Assembly: GCF_001561995.1 (NCBI RefSeq) | Contig: NZ_LLWC01000010.1 | Location: forward strand, 119,264 to 183,263 | From: Polycladidibacter hongkongensis | GTDB taxonomy: Bacteria > Pseudomonadota > Alphaproteobacteria > Rhizobiales > Stappiaceae | Length of the DNA: 64,000 bases | Direction of reading: 5' to 3' | Part shown: piece after piece, positions 1 to 9,320 of the stretch | How the letters are laid out: each line of letters opens with the position of its first letter | How positions within the stretch are numbered: position 1 is the stretch's first letter | The notes under the pieces: generated by a model | What the model was told of the DNA's origin: nothing | The model's database searches: none | The model's input: the letters and a program-made list of their open reading frames with translations, nothing else | Position numbers and translations under genes: made by a program

Positions 1-85
1 CTTCGAGCTTGGCGGTGATAGCGCCAGTGAGGTTACGCTTGGTAGCGTCTGGCTTGATCATGGAAAAGGTGCGTTCAATCGCCAT
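1..85 (-). CDS. ndk: Nucleoside diphosphate kinase, N-terminal part (cut by window edge)
   Basis: Only the first 28 codons are in the window, read leftwards from an ATG at 83-85. They encode [18 protein letters not shown] followed by [10 protein letters not shown], the standard N-terminus of nucleoside diphosphate kinase, whose KPDA motif lies at the start of the fold. The enzyme balances (d)NTP pools by moving the gamma-phosphate from ATP to NDPs through a phosphohistidine, which lies outside the window. An AGGAAG ribosome binding site sits just upstream of the start. The gene is divergent from the DinB-like gene at 491. Confidence 0.9.
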   Translation of the reverse strand, partial: MAIERTFSMIKPDATKRNLTGAITAKLE

Positions 86-490
86 AATTCTTCCTGCCTT
101 CAGGTTGGTTGCTCGTGTTGAAACTGATGTAGTCCATCAGTTTTTTGCCGAGCTTACACATTTACGAATCGAAACTTGTGAGCGGGTCCTCACTTGGCCC
201 CGTTTTGCGCGCCGATATACGTACAGACCCTGAAAAAATGCAAGGGACCAAAGCCGCTAACGACAAGTTTTTCCCGCTATCTTGCCAAAACAAGCTGCAT
301 GTACGGCTCTGTTTGGTTTTTACTGCCATGCCAACGCAGTTTGCCCTCCAAGATTAAAGCGAGGAGCGCGCGCATTTGTCTTCCTCGGTTTTCACGGTAT
401 TTGACCGGTGTCATAGTGCAGATTTCTAGAAATGCTCTAGGTTCATAGGAAAGACTTTGTCGACACCTGCATCAGAAGAGAGACTTTGCC
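86..490. other. Intergenic region between ndk and the DinB-like gene
   Basis: About 400 bases between two divergent genes. Short open frames cross it, but none has a good ribosome binding site or recognisable protein. Promoters for both flanking genes must lie here. I could not pick them out with confidence. Confidence 0.5.
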
Positions 491-1024
491 ATGAAAGCTG
501 CCTTCACCATGTTTGCTGCCTATAACAAATGGGCGAACGGTTTGTTGCTAGACGCTTGTGCTGCACTGCCGCGTGATGATTACCACAAGGATCTTGGGGC
601 GCACTTCCAATCGATCCACGGGACGATGGAACATCAGGTTATTGCGGATATGGCGTGGTTGCAGCGCTTCACCGGCGAAGGAGATCCGATCACCTCGCTG
701 GACGAGAGCATTTGCGGTGAGTTTGAGGAGCTACGCGGGCGCCGCGAGCGGCTGGATGAGCGTATCATTTCAGTGGTGGAGCAGATGCGCGAGGCTGATT
801 TGCTGCGCACGCTGATTTACCGCACCATTCGCAAGCCTTTGGTGATGCAGCAACCGCTCGGGGCAGCGCTGTTTCATTTCTTTAATCACCAGACGCACCA
901 TCGCGGCCAAGTGCATAGCTTCCTCACCCAGCTGGGACAAACGCCCCCTGCCCTAGATATGATCTATTTCCAACGGGAAAGCGGGCATGGCATGGCGCGC
1001 GAAGAGGACCTTACCAAAGCCTAG
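491..1024 (+). CDS. DinB family protein
   Basis: A 177-residue protein of the DinB/DfsB four-helix-bundle family. These proteins usually bind a divalent metal through histidines. Several act as thiol-dependent S-transferases, but many have no known reaction. Visible signs are AAYNKWAN near the N-terminus, the central helix with HFQSIHGTMEHQVIADMAW and the C-terminal FNHQTHHRGQ motif, which supplies the usual histidines. The start at 491 fits the common short N-terminus before the first helix. The substrate cannot be told from sequence. It stands alone between ndk and a DUF1801-like gene on the same strand. Confidence 0.85.
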   Translation: MKAAFTMFAAYNKWANGLLLDACAALPRDDYHKDLGAHFQSIHGTMEHQVIADMAWLQRFTGEGDPITSLDESICGEFEELRGRRERLDERIISVVEQMREADLLRTLIYRTIRKPLVMQQPLGAALFHFFNHQTHHRGQVHSFLTQLGQTPPALDMIYFQRESGHGMAREEDLTKA

Positions 1025-1166
1025 GGGACGGATCCTCAGAGCATACGGGTTAAGCGATCCCTAAAATTCGCGCGGCGTGCTTGGTTTTGCCGCGCGGCTT
1101 GCTTGTTGCGCCGCCGCCGGACTATGATTGCCTGCAGTTGTTGATGTTTTAACTTTTGAGGGCATG

Positions 1167-1613
1167 ATGGACCGTTTGGCCCAACTTCAAGCGGAATTGG
1201 TTCGGCCGCCGATGGCAGAGGACGTGGCTGCGGTGGTTCACGCTTACCCGGCACAGGCGCAGAGCCGGTTTTTAGAGATGCGCGCACTGCTGTTTGCTGT
1301 TGCAGAGCGGCTGCCGGATCCCGTTGCGCTTGACGAGACGCTCAAATGGGGGGAGCCCGCCTATCGCCCCCGCACGCAGGGCGGCACGCGGCAGAAGGGC
1401 ACCACGGTGCGCCTGCATTGGAAGCCCAATTATGGCGATAAATTTGGCTTGTTCGTTCCTTGCCAAAGCACTGTGATTGTACAGATGCGGGAGCTTTACG
1501 GCGAGCTTTTGGAGCTTGAGGGCAATCGTGCGCTTTGGCTGCCGCTGCAAGGGTCGTTTGTGCAAGATCCGGTTGAGCATTTCTTCTCCCTCGCGCTGCA
1601 ATACAGGAAGTGA
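1167..1613 (+). CDS. DUF1801-like protein
   Basis: A protein of about 148 residues with LKWGEPAYRP in the middle, the signature of the DUF1801 / YdhG-like fold (a small iron-chaperone-like domain also found in eukaryotic frataxin-like proteins). The biochemical role of bacterial members is not established. The open frame extends upstream to a TTG at 1128. ATG codons at 1164 and 1167 follow a GAGG sequence, and the second has the better spacing, so I use 1167. It lies about 140 bases after the DinB-like gene on the same strand and may share its transcript. Confidence 0.75.
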   Translation: MDRLAQLQAELVRPPMAEDVAAVVHAYPAQAQSRFLEMRALLFAVAERLPDPVALDETLKWGEPAYRPRTQGGTRQKGTTVRLHWKPNYGDKFGLFVPCQSTVIVQMRELYGELLELEGNRALWLPLQGSFVQDPVEHFFSLALQYRK

Positions 1614-1704
1614 TGACGAGAGAGTAATTTAGTTTGTAACAACTTTAACGTGAATATATTCTTCAAGAGTGATATTAAAGCCTAACATTATTACAGGCTT
1701 AATT

Positions 1705-2844
1705 ATGCTTAAAACGAACAGTTTTCCTAGAATCTGCTGTGTTTTCATTGCACTGCTGCTGGTCTATTTGACCATCCATTTTACGCTGGCACTCGTTCTG
1801 GGCCACTCCCTCTTTGCAGTGCTGGCTTGGACGGTAGATGGCAGCGCTGCTCAGTCCGCTCCCACCATACTTGATGTGCTTAAGGTTTTTGGGGGTGGCA
1901 TAATTGCAATCGCAACCATCTACGCGTTGTTCAAACGGCTAGACCAGACAAATCAGCAACTTGAACTAACAAGGGAAGGCTTAGAGCGAACTGACAAGCA
2001 AATTGCCGGACTTGAAGAACAAATACAGCAGGGCCGCGACGAAAAGGTTTTTAACCAGTTTTCCAACGCCCTTGAATTGATTGACAGCGCTAGTACTTCA
2101 AAAAGAATTTCGGGCATATACATTTTGGAAAAGCTCTCAAGTCTTCACCCTGAAGAGTACCTAGAGTTGACGCTTAATGTGATTTGCGCAGCTTTAAGAA
2201 AGAATGCCGATATAACCAAATTATCACAGCGCGAACCTGAAGAGGAAGCATACGGTTCCGTGTTAACAAACGCCCTCTCACGGTTGGTTTGCCTCCAGTA
2301 TTTTCCAGAGGGAGACTTTGTCTTAAATTTACAAAATACAAAATTACGCAATATATATGTGAATGCTTCCAAGCATCACCTGCACTTTGACTTCACCGGA
2401 TCAGAAGTTGAGTACTCTGATTTCTCTGGGATAAACAATTTGCAAATTTCTGCAAAAAATAAGGTCGTGTTTAAAAAATGCAAGTTTGATCGAACACGTT
2501 TTTGCTTTCTTGAAGAACAACATCAACCTCCTGTCGATTTTGTAGAGTGCCTAATCGGTGGCTACCTTTTTGAACCTATGACCGACTGCAGTTTTGAAAG
2601 GTGTACTTTATTTGGAACAGTTATTTTAAATCCAGAGTGGCCAATTCAATTTACCAACTGCGATTTTTCTTTCGTGGAGGCATTTTTAGACTCTGACTCG
2701 ACGCCAAATTACAACAAGAATCCGTTTATCCGTAACCCGCTTACAGCGGATCAGCTTAGAGATCTTGGGATTCAAGAGAATTACAATAACGGCGTCGCCG
2801 ATCAGATAAGTCTCGATGAATTTAGAGAAAACTTTTGGCTATAG
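1705..2844 (+). CDS. Membrane-anchored pentapeptide-repeat-type protein
   Basis: A protein of about 379 residues with two hydrophobic segments (about residues 10-32 and 56-76), then a likely coiled coil (about 80-112, TNQQLELTREGLERTDKQI). A helical region follows with the pattern FSNALELIDS...KRISGIYILEKLS, which is typical of the domain before pentapeptide repeats in many membrane pentapeptide proteins. The C-terminal half alternates short strands such as FTGSEVEYSDFSG, FKKCKFDRTRF and FERCTLFGTV, consistent with a degenerate beta-helix. Function is unknown. The frame also allows a GTG at 1669; I prefer the ATG at 1705, which has an AGG upstream. The gene is visibly richer in A/T than both neighbours, suggesting recent acquisition. 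Confidence 0.7.
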   Translation: MLKTNSFPRICCVFIALLLVYLTIHFTLALVLGHSLFAVLAWTVDGSAAQSAPTILDVLKVFGGGIIAIATIYALFKRLDQTNQQLELTREGLERTDKQIAGLEEQIQQGRDEKVFNQFSNALELIDSASTSKRISGIYILEKLSSLHPEEYLELTLNVICAALRKNADITKLSQREPEEEAYGSVLTNALSRLVCLQYFPEGDFVLNLQNTKLRNIYVNASKHHLHFDFTGSEVEYSDFSGINNLQISAKNKVVFKKCKFDRTRFCFLEEQHQPPVDFVECLIGGYLFEPMTDCSFERCTLFGTVILNPEWPIQFTNCDFSFVEAFLDSDSTPNYNKNPFIRNPLTADQLRDLGIQENYNNGVADQISLDEFRENFWL

Positions 2845-2913
2845 TTGCAAACACAGCCCTTGTTTCACGCGCCCCCTTGCCAATTCGCTGATTTTTGGTC
2901 AAACACATGAGCC

Positions 2914-4815
2914 ATGTTACAGATTTCCAGCCTGACCTATCGCATCGCCGGGCGTTTGCTCATCGATAACGCCACAGTCACCCTGCCTGCGGGCGCCAAA
3001 ACCGGCCTTGTTGGCCGCAATGGTGTTGGCAAGTCCACCCTGTTTCGCCTGTTAACCGGCGATATTTCCGCAGAAAGCGGCGACGTTAGCATTCCGCGCG
3101 GCGCAAAGATCGGACAGGTGGCGCAGGAAGCGCCGGGAACCGATGACAGTCTGATTGCGGTGGTGCTTGCAGCCGATACCGAACGCACAGCGCTGCTTAG
3201 CGAGGCGGACACCGCCACAGACCCGCACCGCATTGCCGAAATCCACGCAAGGTTGGCCGATATTGACGCCCATTCCGCCGAGGCGCGCGCGGCAACTATT
3301 TTGCACGGTCTTGGCTTTGATAGCGAGGCGCAGCAGCGGCCGTGCAAAGACTTTTCCGGTGGCTGGCGCATGCGGGTGGCGTTGGCAGCGCTGCTGTTCT
3401 CGCAGCCAGATTTGCTGCTGCTGGATGAACCAACCAACTATCTTGATCTGGAGGGCACGCTGTGGCTTGAGCAGTATATTGCCCGCTATCCGCATCAGGT
3501 GGTGATCATCAGTCACGACCGTGATCTGTTGAACAAGGCGGTTGATTCCATCGTGCATCTGGATGGTGGCAAACTCACCTATTACCGCGGCGGCTACGAC
3601 AGCTTTGACCGGCAGCGGCGCGAAACTCTGACACTGCAGAAAAAAGCGGCTGAAAAGCAGGAGAAGCAGCGCAAACATATGATGGCGTATGTGGACCGGT
3701 TCCGCTACAAGGCCAGCAAGGCCAAGCAGGCGCAGTCCCGCCTGAAGATGATCGAGCGCATGCAGCCGGTAATGGTGCTGGATGAAAGCTCCGGCCTGCC
3801 CCTCTCCTTCCCGCAACCGGCGGTGAAATTGTCGCCGCCGATTATCAAGCTGGAGAGCGCCAGTGTTGGCTATGGGGACACGAAAATCCTCTCTCGGCTC
3901 AACCTGAATATCGATCAGGATGACCGCATCGCCCTGCTTGGGGCCAATGGCAACGGCAAGTCCACGTTTGCCAAGCTACTTGCCGGACGTTTGCCTTTGA
4001 TGGATGGGGAGAAGACTGTTTCCTCCAAGCTCGCCACCGCCTTTTTTGCCCAGCATCAGCTGGATGATCTCATTCCCCAGGCCAATGCAGTGGACCACGT
4101 GCGCCGGTTGATGCCGGAGGCGCCAGAGGCAAAATTAAGGGCGGCGGTTGATCGTTTTGGTCTGCCGACAGATCGCATGCAAACGGCGGCGCAAGATTTG
4201 TCGGGGGGCGAAAAAGCAAGGTTGCTGCTTGGGCTTGCTACCATTGCCGGGCCAAACCTGATTATCCTTGATGAACCAACAAACCATCTGGACATTGACA
4301 GCCGTCAGGCCCTGATCGAAGCAATTAACGATTATGAGGGAGCTGTTATTCTCATCGCCCACGACCGGCAATTGGTGGAGGCCTGCGCCGATCGTCTGTG
4401 GTTGGTGCGAGATGGCACGGTGGCGCCCTTTGAAGGCGATATGGAGGATTACCGCCGCCTGATCTTGCAGGGCAATGCCTGCGCAAAGGATAATGAGGGA
4501 AAAAAATCAGGGGCTGATGAAGCGCGCAAGAGTCCATCGCAGCAAGATCGCCGGCGGGAAGCTGCCGAGATGCGGGCAAAGCTGGCACCTTTGAAAAAAG
4601 AGCTGGCACGCACCGAAAAAGAGATGGAAAAACTCAACCGCTACATCGGCAAGCTGGATGCCCTGCTGGCAGATCCCGATATTTACGTCAAGGCACCGGA
4701 TAAAGCCAGCGAGCACGCCATTCGCCGTGCGGGCTATGTGAAGCAGTTGGCAGAGCTGGAGGAAAGCTGGCTTGAGCTTTCCAGTGCTGTGGAAGAGGCT
4801 TCGGCCGAGGCTTAA
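2914..4815 (+). CDS. ABC-F family ATP-binding protein (Uup/YheS-like)
   Basis: A 633-residue soluble protein with two ABC ATPase domains and no membrane segment, the layout of the ABC-F family that acts on ribosomes rather than in transport. The first Walker A is GRNGVGKST (residues 34-42), with signature FSGGWRMR and Walker B LLLLDEPTNYLD. The second Walker A is GANGNGKST (about 343-351), with LSGGEKAR and LIILDEPTNHLD. The linker between the domains carries the long charged P-site-tRNA-interaction-type helix (KKAAEKQEKQRKHMMAYVDRF...). A C-terminal coiled coil with many Lys/Glu ends the protein. Length and domain order match YheS/Uup-type members. Assignment to one E. coli ortholog is not safe. 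Confidence 0.9.
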   Translation: MLQISSLTYRIAGRLLIDNATVTLPAGAKTGLVGRNGVGKSTLFRLLTGDISAESGDVSIPRGAKIGQVAQEAPGTDDSLIAVVLAADTERTALLSEADTATDPHRIAEIHARLADIDAHSAEARAATILHGLGFDSEAQQRPCKDFSGGWRMRVALAALLFSQPDLLLLDEPTNYLDLEGTLWLEQYIARYPHQVVIISHDRDLLNKAVDSIVHLDGGKLTYYRGGYDSFDRQRRETLTLQKKAAEKQEKQRKHMMAYVDRFRYKASKAKQAQSRLKMIERMQPVMVLDESSGLPLSFPQPAVKLSPPIIKLESASVGYGDTKILSRLNLNIDQDDRIALLGANGNGKSTFAKLLAGRLPLMDGEKTVSSKLATAFFAQHQLDDLIPQANAVDHVRRLMPEAPEAKLRAAVDRFGLPTDRMQTAAQDLSGGEKARLLLGLATIAGPNLIILDEPTNHLDIDSRQALIEAINDYEGAVILIAHDRQLVEACADRLWLVRDGTVAPFEGDMEDYRRLILQGNACAKDNEGKKSGADEARKSPSQQDRRREAAEMRAKLAPLKKELARTEKEMEKLNRYIGKLDALLADPDIYVKAPDKASEHAIRRAGYVKQLAELEESWLELSSAVEEASAEA

Positions 4816-4943
4816 CAGACAATATAGCGCGGCCTAGCCGCACGACCTTTAGATGTAAGCCTGCCTCTGGCAGCAGGCGCGATAGCGCTTCGCTGTCCAA
4901 AGCAGGCTTGCCGCTTAGCTCCTGCCAAAGTCAGAGATCCGCC

Positions 4944-5438
4944 TTAATCGCCGGTGGCAGCCACCGGGCTTGCGTGCAACAATTGAGCGCCCACTGCGTC
5001 TTGCAACGCTTGGGGCGCTACAGAAAACACCGCGTTTGGCGCACCAGCAGCTGCCCATACAACCGGATACTGCAAGAGCGCGGGGTCCATAAACACCTCT
5101 ACAGGGCAGTTATGGCCAAGTGGCGCGACACCACCGATAGCAAAACCGGTTTTGGCGCGCACCGCTTTTGGATCAGCGCGCTGCAATTGGCTGCCAATTT
5201 GCTGCTGTGCCGCTACAAGATCCGCCTGTCGATCTCCAGCAATCAACAACAGCACAAATGCCTCACCTTCTCCTTTGGCGAAGATAAGCGATTTAACGAT
5301 CTGCCCGATCTGACACCCGCAAGCAGCAGCCGCTTCTTCGGCGGTGCGTGTGCTTTCCTGCATTTGTACGATCTCGATGGCAAGCCCAGCGGCTTCGGCA
5401 GCTGCCTTCACACGCTCCTTGCTTGATTGTTTTGCCAT
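4944..5438 (-). CDS. YbaK/EbsC-family aminoacyl-tRNA deacylase
   Basis: A 164-residue single-domain protein of the YbaK/ProX editing family, which hydrolyses mischarged aminoacyl-tRNA in trans. Key features are the conserved IVKSLIF (with the catalytic-region lysine), FVLLLIAGDRQAD and the Gly-rich TGFAIGGVAPLGH segment. The start follows a well-placed GGAGGGAA sequence upstream. The gene is convergent with the ABC-F gene, 128 bases away. Which tRNA it edits cannot be read from sequence. Confidence 0.88.
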   Translation of the reverse strand: MAKQSSKERVKAAAEAAGLAIEIVQMQESTRTAEEAAAACGCQIGQIVKSLIFAKGEGEAFVLLLIAGDRQADLVAAQQQIGSQLQRADPKAVRAKTGFAIGGVAPLGHNCPVEVFMDPALLQYPVVWAAAGAPNAVFSVAPQALQDAVGAQLLHASPVAATGD

Positions 5439-5981
5439 GTTCCCTCCCGATTCACTTAGCGGCGCGACTAATGTTTATAGTCTGATTCTAAAACTCACTA
5501 TAACTAGCTGTAATTTATAGTTTTATCTAAAAAGACTGGAATTTCTTGGCGGGTCTGGAGTTATTTCAATTGAATCGAGCATGGAAAACCAATCGCTTAT
5601 TGGTAGGTGTTGAGGCTGGATCTCGCGGCTTAATATGCTGAATCACAAATTTTGGCTAAGGCCTTGGATTGATGCGGTATTTTCCTTGAGGGGTGGAGAA
5701 AATTTCCGCTTTTCCTGGGCTTTGGTACCTGCTGCATCACGTGGGTGACGCGGCTGACTTACGAAAGCACCACGGCTTTGGTTTTTCGTTCGCTCGATGA
5801 ACAGAAAGAAAACAAATTTCCAGTGAATTCTACGCTTTTTACGTGTTGAAACATTAAATATCACCACTTAAAGGCGACATTGCGTGACTAATAAGCTCAC
5901 TCATTGACACTTATTTTAAATCAACATAGCATTTCAAAGTATATACCAAACATAACAAGCAACAATACATAAGAAAATACG
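5439..5981. other. A/T-rich region upstream of torD with a repeat-like segment
   Basis: About 540 bases separate the divergent YbaK-like gene and torD. The last 150 bases are very A/T-rich and should hold the torD-torA promoter. I see no clear copy of the E. coli TorR box. A segment at 5550-5600 resembles one at 10921-10977 on the far side of the tor genes. A 74-codon open frame on the minus strand at 5643-5867 has no supporting features. Confidence 0.5.
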
Positions 5982-6734
5982 ATGAGTAGTAATAATTCTA
6001 ATTTTTATAATCATTTATACTTATCAAAATTACGTATTTATGTATACAGATGGCTTGCCTCTTTGTTCTCAGCACCGATCAAAACAGGGCTTTTGCTCTC
6101 ATACTATCAAACGGATGGGCGAACTTTTCTTGCGGATGTAGCGGTCGTCCCGTGCCTGCGCCCCCTTGCTACGCAGCTAAGAGACCTCTCCTCAGCCGAG
6201 GACACTCAGGCCACAGCTCTGGATCTGTCTGTTGCCTATTCCAAACTGTTCCTCGGGGTCGACGCTGCCAGTCACGCGATGCCGGTACAGTCCGCCTATT
6301 ACTCCTTTGAAAACAAAAGCCTTGCGCAGCGACCAATGGCGCAAATGAACAAGATATTACAAGCGCTTGGCCTTTGCCCGCACGCTGATCTGCACGTGCC
6401 CGCCGATCACCTTTCTATTGAACTTGCTGTTATGGCCGAGTTTGCCCAGCAATTGCAGGATGAAGATGCATGCCCAGCGCGCCAGGTGTTGCTTGATATG
6501 CAAGCTGCGTTTCTCCGTGAGCATCTTCTGGCGTGGGTGACGCATTTTGCGCAGGATGTTCAGCGATTTGATGCGCATGGGTTCTACAGCGTTTTGGCGC
6601 AGGCTACACACGCGTGGATTGCGGAAGATATTGAATTTCTTGCGGCGAGTGGCGCAAGACCTAGTGGTTCCTTGGACGGTTTTTTGGAGCCCGCAAAGAG
6701 CGAGGGGGGAAAGAACACACCCTTGCATGAGTGA
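5982..6734 (+). CDS. torD: TorD-type chaperone for TMAO reductase
   Basis: A 250-residue helical protein of the TorD/DmsD family, cytoplasmic chaperones that hold the apo-reductase, guard its Tat signal and help insert the molybdenum cofactor. Diagnostic features are YVYRWLASLFSAPI at the N-terminus and PADHLSIELAVMAEF (about residues 140-154), the family's E-x-PDHLS-x-ELEFM motif. It lies 33 bases before torA and is probably cotranscribed. The usual E. coli order is torC-torA-torD, so a leading torD is a different arrangement. The ribosome binding site is weak and the first codons are very A/T-rich. Confidence 0.88.
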   Translation: MSSNNSNFYNHLYLSKLRIYVYRWLASLFSAPIKTGLLLSYYQTDGRTFLADVAVVPCLRPLATQLRDLSSAEDTQATALDLSVAYSKLFLGVDAASHAMPVQSAYYSFENKSLAQRPMAQMNKILQALGLCPHADLHVPADHLSIELAVMAEFAQQLQDEDACPARQVLLDMQAAFLREHLLAWVTHFAQDVQRFDAHGFYSVLAQATHAWIAEDIEFLAASGARPSGSLDGFLEPAKSEGGKNTPLHE

Positions 6735-6767
6735 AGGTGTTTCTCCGTTTCATAAAGGGAAATAATC

Positions 6768-9233
6768 ATGGGACTGAAGAACAGTTTTTACAGTTCACGC
6801 CGCAGTTTTTTAAAGGGGGCAACAACAGCTGGCGCGTTTGGGGCCTTTGCTCCTGCCCTGCTAAAAGCTGGCACGGCAAAAGCTTCCACGAGCGCCAAAG
6901 GTATCGTGAGTGGTTCGCACTGGGGTGCATTTCGGGCCACTGTGGTTGATGGCGAGTGGACACAAATTACCCCTTGGGAGCATGATCCACGCCCAAGCGG
7001 TCAGCTGGCCGGTGTCAAAGATGCAGCGCGCTCTACCAGCCGCGTTCAGTACCCGATGGTGCGACGCTCTTACTTAGAAAACGGCCCGGGCGCGGCAACC
7101 GAGACCCGCGGCAATGGCGACTTTGTGCGGGTAAGCTGGGATGAAGCGCTTGACTTGATTGCCAAGCAACTCCAGCAAACCAAAGAACAGCATGGCTTGA
7201 GTGCGATCTATGCCAACTCTATGGGGTGGAAAAGCGCCGGACGCGTGAACAATGGCCGGAGCTTGCTGGCGCGCTGCCTGAACCTGTGTATTGATGGCGC
7301 CTTTGTTAAAAGCCATGGGGACTATTCTACCGGCTGTTCGCAAGTGATTATGCCGCATGTGACAGGCGGGCTTGAAGTTTACTCCGCGCACTCTGCTTGG
7401 CCAACCTTGATTGAAAACACCGATACGTTGGTGTTGTTCGGCTCTGATCCGCTAAAGAACAGCCAAGTGGCCTCCGGCATTGCCGATCACAATGCCTATC
7501 CTTACTACGAGGCGTTTAAAAAAGCCGGAAAACGGGTGATCAGTATTGATCCGCGGATGACAGAGAGCGCCGACTTCTTCAATGCGGAGTGGATCCCCAT
7601 TCGCCCGGGAACCGATGTGGCGTTGATGCTTGGTATTGCCCACGAGATTTACAGCAAGGGCAAGCATGACGAGGCGTTTCTTGAGGACTATACTGAAGGT
7701 TTTGACAAGTTTCTGCCTTACCTGACAGGTGAGCGTGACGGCACGGCGAAAACACCGGCATGGGCAGCGGAAATCTGCGGTGTTGACGCAGCGAAAATCG
7801 TCGAGCTTGCCGATATCTTCACCAGTGGCACCACCATGCTTGCCGGTAGCTGGGCGATGCAGCGTCAGGAGTTTGGCGAGCAGGTGCACTGGATGCTGGT
7901 GACCCTTGCCGCGATGATCGGCCAGATTGGCTTGCCGGGGGGCGGTTTCGGCCTCAGCTATCACTATTCTAACCAGGGATCGCCTGCCGCAAACAGTCCG
8001 GGCCTGCCGGGCATGTCACCGGGACGTGTTTCGGAGGATGCTGCCGCTGCGCTGAAAGCGGCTGGCACGCGTGCAATACCAATTGCGCGACTGGCCGATA
8101 TGCTTGAAACCCCTGGGGGTACCTATGACTTTAACGGCACGCAGGGCACCTACCCGGATGTGAAACTGATGTATCTGGTGGGCGTGAACATGTTTAACCA
8201 GCATCAGGACCTCAACCGTTTGCGCAAGGCGTGGCAGAAGCTTGATACGGTGATTGTACACGAGCAGTTCTGGACGGCGACCGCACGCTTTGCCGACATC
8301 GTGCTACCGATCACCACCACAGCAGAGCGCAATGACATCGACCATGTGGGCGATTACTCCAAAAAAGCCATTCTAGCGATGAAGAAAGTGGTTGAACCAT
8401 TGTTCGAGGCACGCAGTGACTTTGACGCCTTTGCCGGTATTGCCGAGCGGTTTGGCAAGAAAGAGGAGTTTACCGAGGGCAAGGACGAAATGGCGTGGAT
8501 CCGTTCGTTCTACGAAGCGGCTAAAAAGCAAGCTGATGCGAAAAAGATCCCGATGCCGGACTTCGATACATTCTGGGAAACCGGGTTTGTACGGTTTGAA
8601 CCGACTGAGGCTTCCAAGAACTACGTCACCTTTGCAGATTACCGCGAAGATCCGCTGCTTGAGCCATTGGGCACACCTTCTGGCAAGATCGAGATATATT
8701 CGCGCAACATCGAAAAGATGGGCTATGACGATTGCCCGGCACATCCTACATGGATGGACCCGCGCGAGCGTCTTGGTGGCAAAGAAGCCGCTTATCCGCT
8801 GAACCTTTTGTCCACACACCCGGCAAACCGGTTGCACAGCCAGCTGAACGGCACGTCCTTGCGGGAGGTCTACACTGTTGGCGGGCGCGAACCTTGTTAT
8901 ATCGGTAAGGTTGAGGCTGCGGCGCGCGGCATTGTTGATGGTGATGTTGTGCGCTTGTTCAATGGGCGGGGCGAAGTCTTTGCCGGTGCTGTGGTTACTG
9001 ACAAGCTCTCGGCAGGTGTCGTGGTGCTTTCTGAAGGGGCTTGGTACAATCCGGTTAATGTTCTGGATGAGAAAACCCCTTGCGCCTATGGCAGTCCGAA
9101 TGCGCTGACCGCTGATCGCCCCTCATCCAAACTGGCGATGGCAACCACCGCTTTGAGCTGCATGGTTGATATAGAAAAATATGCCGGAGAGGCACCAAAA
9201 CCTGATGTGTTTGAACAGCCCAGCGCCTCATAA
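6768..9233 (+). CDS. torA: Trimethylamine-N-oxide reductase, catalytic subunit
   Basis: An 821-residue periplasmic molybdoenzyme of the DMSO/TMAO reductase family that reduces TMAO to trimethylamine as terminal electron acceptor. The N-terminus has a Tat signal, SSRRSFLKG with arginines 11 and 12, followed by an alanine-rich stretch. GDYSTGC places the molybdenum-ligating serine at about residue 187. The following MPHVTGGLEVYSAHSAWP and NTDTLVLFGSDPLK match TorA closely. SMGWKSAGR contains the conserved tryptophan (154), but the tyrosine found two residues earlier in Rhodobacter DMSO reductase is replaced by Met, as fits a TMAO enzyme. No N-terminal FeS cysteine motif is present. It pairs with torD upstream and torC downstream. 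Confidence 0.93.
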   Translation: MGLKNSFYSSRRSFLKGATTAGAFGAFAPALLKAGTAKASTSAKGIVSGSHWGAFRATVVDGEWTQITPWEHDPRPSGQLAGVKDAARSTSRVQYPMVRRSYLENGPGAATETRGNGDFVRVSWDEALDLIAKQLQQTKEQHGLSAIYANSMGWKSAGRVNNGRSLLARCLNLCIDGAFVKSHGDYSTGCSQVIMPHVTGGLEVYSAHSAWPTLIENTDTLVLFGSDPLKNSQVASGIADHNAYPYYEAFKKAGKRVISIDPRMTESADFFNAEWIPIRPGTDVALMLGIAHEIYSKGKHDEAFLEDYTEGFDKFLPYLTGERDGTAKTPAWAAEICGVDAAKIVELADIFTSGTTMLAGSWAMQRQEFGEQVHWMLVTLAAMIGQIGLPGGGFGLSYHYSNQGSPAANSPGLPGMSPGRVSEDAAAALKAAGTRAIPIARLADMLETPGGTYDFNGTQGTYPDVKLMYLVGVNMFNQHQDLNRLRKAWQKLDTVIVHEQFWTATARFADIVLPITTTAERNDIDHVGDYSKKAILAMKKVVEPLFEARSDFDAFAGIAERFGKKEEFTEGKDEMAWIRSFYEAAKKQADAKKIPMPDFDTFWETGFVRFEPTEASKNYVTFADYREDPLLEPLGTPSGKIEIYSRNIEKMGYDDCPAHPTWMDPRERLGGKEAAYPLNLLSTHPANRLHSQLNGTSLREVYTVGGREPCYIGKVEAAARGIVDGDVVRLFNGRGEVFAGAVVTDKLSAGVVVLSEGAWYNPVNVLDEKTPCAYGSPNALTADRPSSKLAMATTALSCMVDIEKYAGEAPKPDVFEQPSAS

Positions 9234-9260
9234 GGCAAGCTAGAACAACAAGACAAATAG

Positions 9261-9290
9261 AAAAGCCCCCGTTATGTGCGGGGGCTTTTT
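9261..9290. terminator. Bidirectional terminator between torA and torC
   Basis: A hairpin with arms AAAAGCCCCC (9261-9270) and GGGGGCTTTT (9280-9289), loop about nine bases, with A and T runs on either side. It can terminate both convergent transcripts, torA from the left and torC from the right. Confidence 0.9.
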
Positions 9291-9320
9291 AGTGGCTGGC
9301 CTGTCTCGCTTTTTAGCTAT

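Noticed and set aside
5643..5867. 74-codon frame on the minus strand upstream of torD
   Set aside because: No ribosome binding site, no recognisable pattern, and it lies in a promoter region.
9261..9290. Inverted repeat considered as an operator between torA and torC
   Set aside because: Its position between two gene ends and the A/T flanks fit a terminator better.
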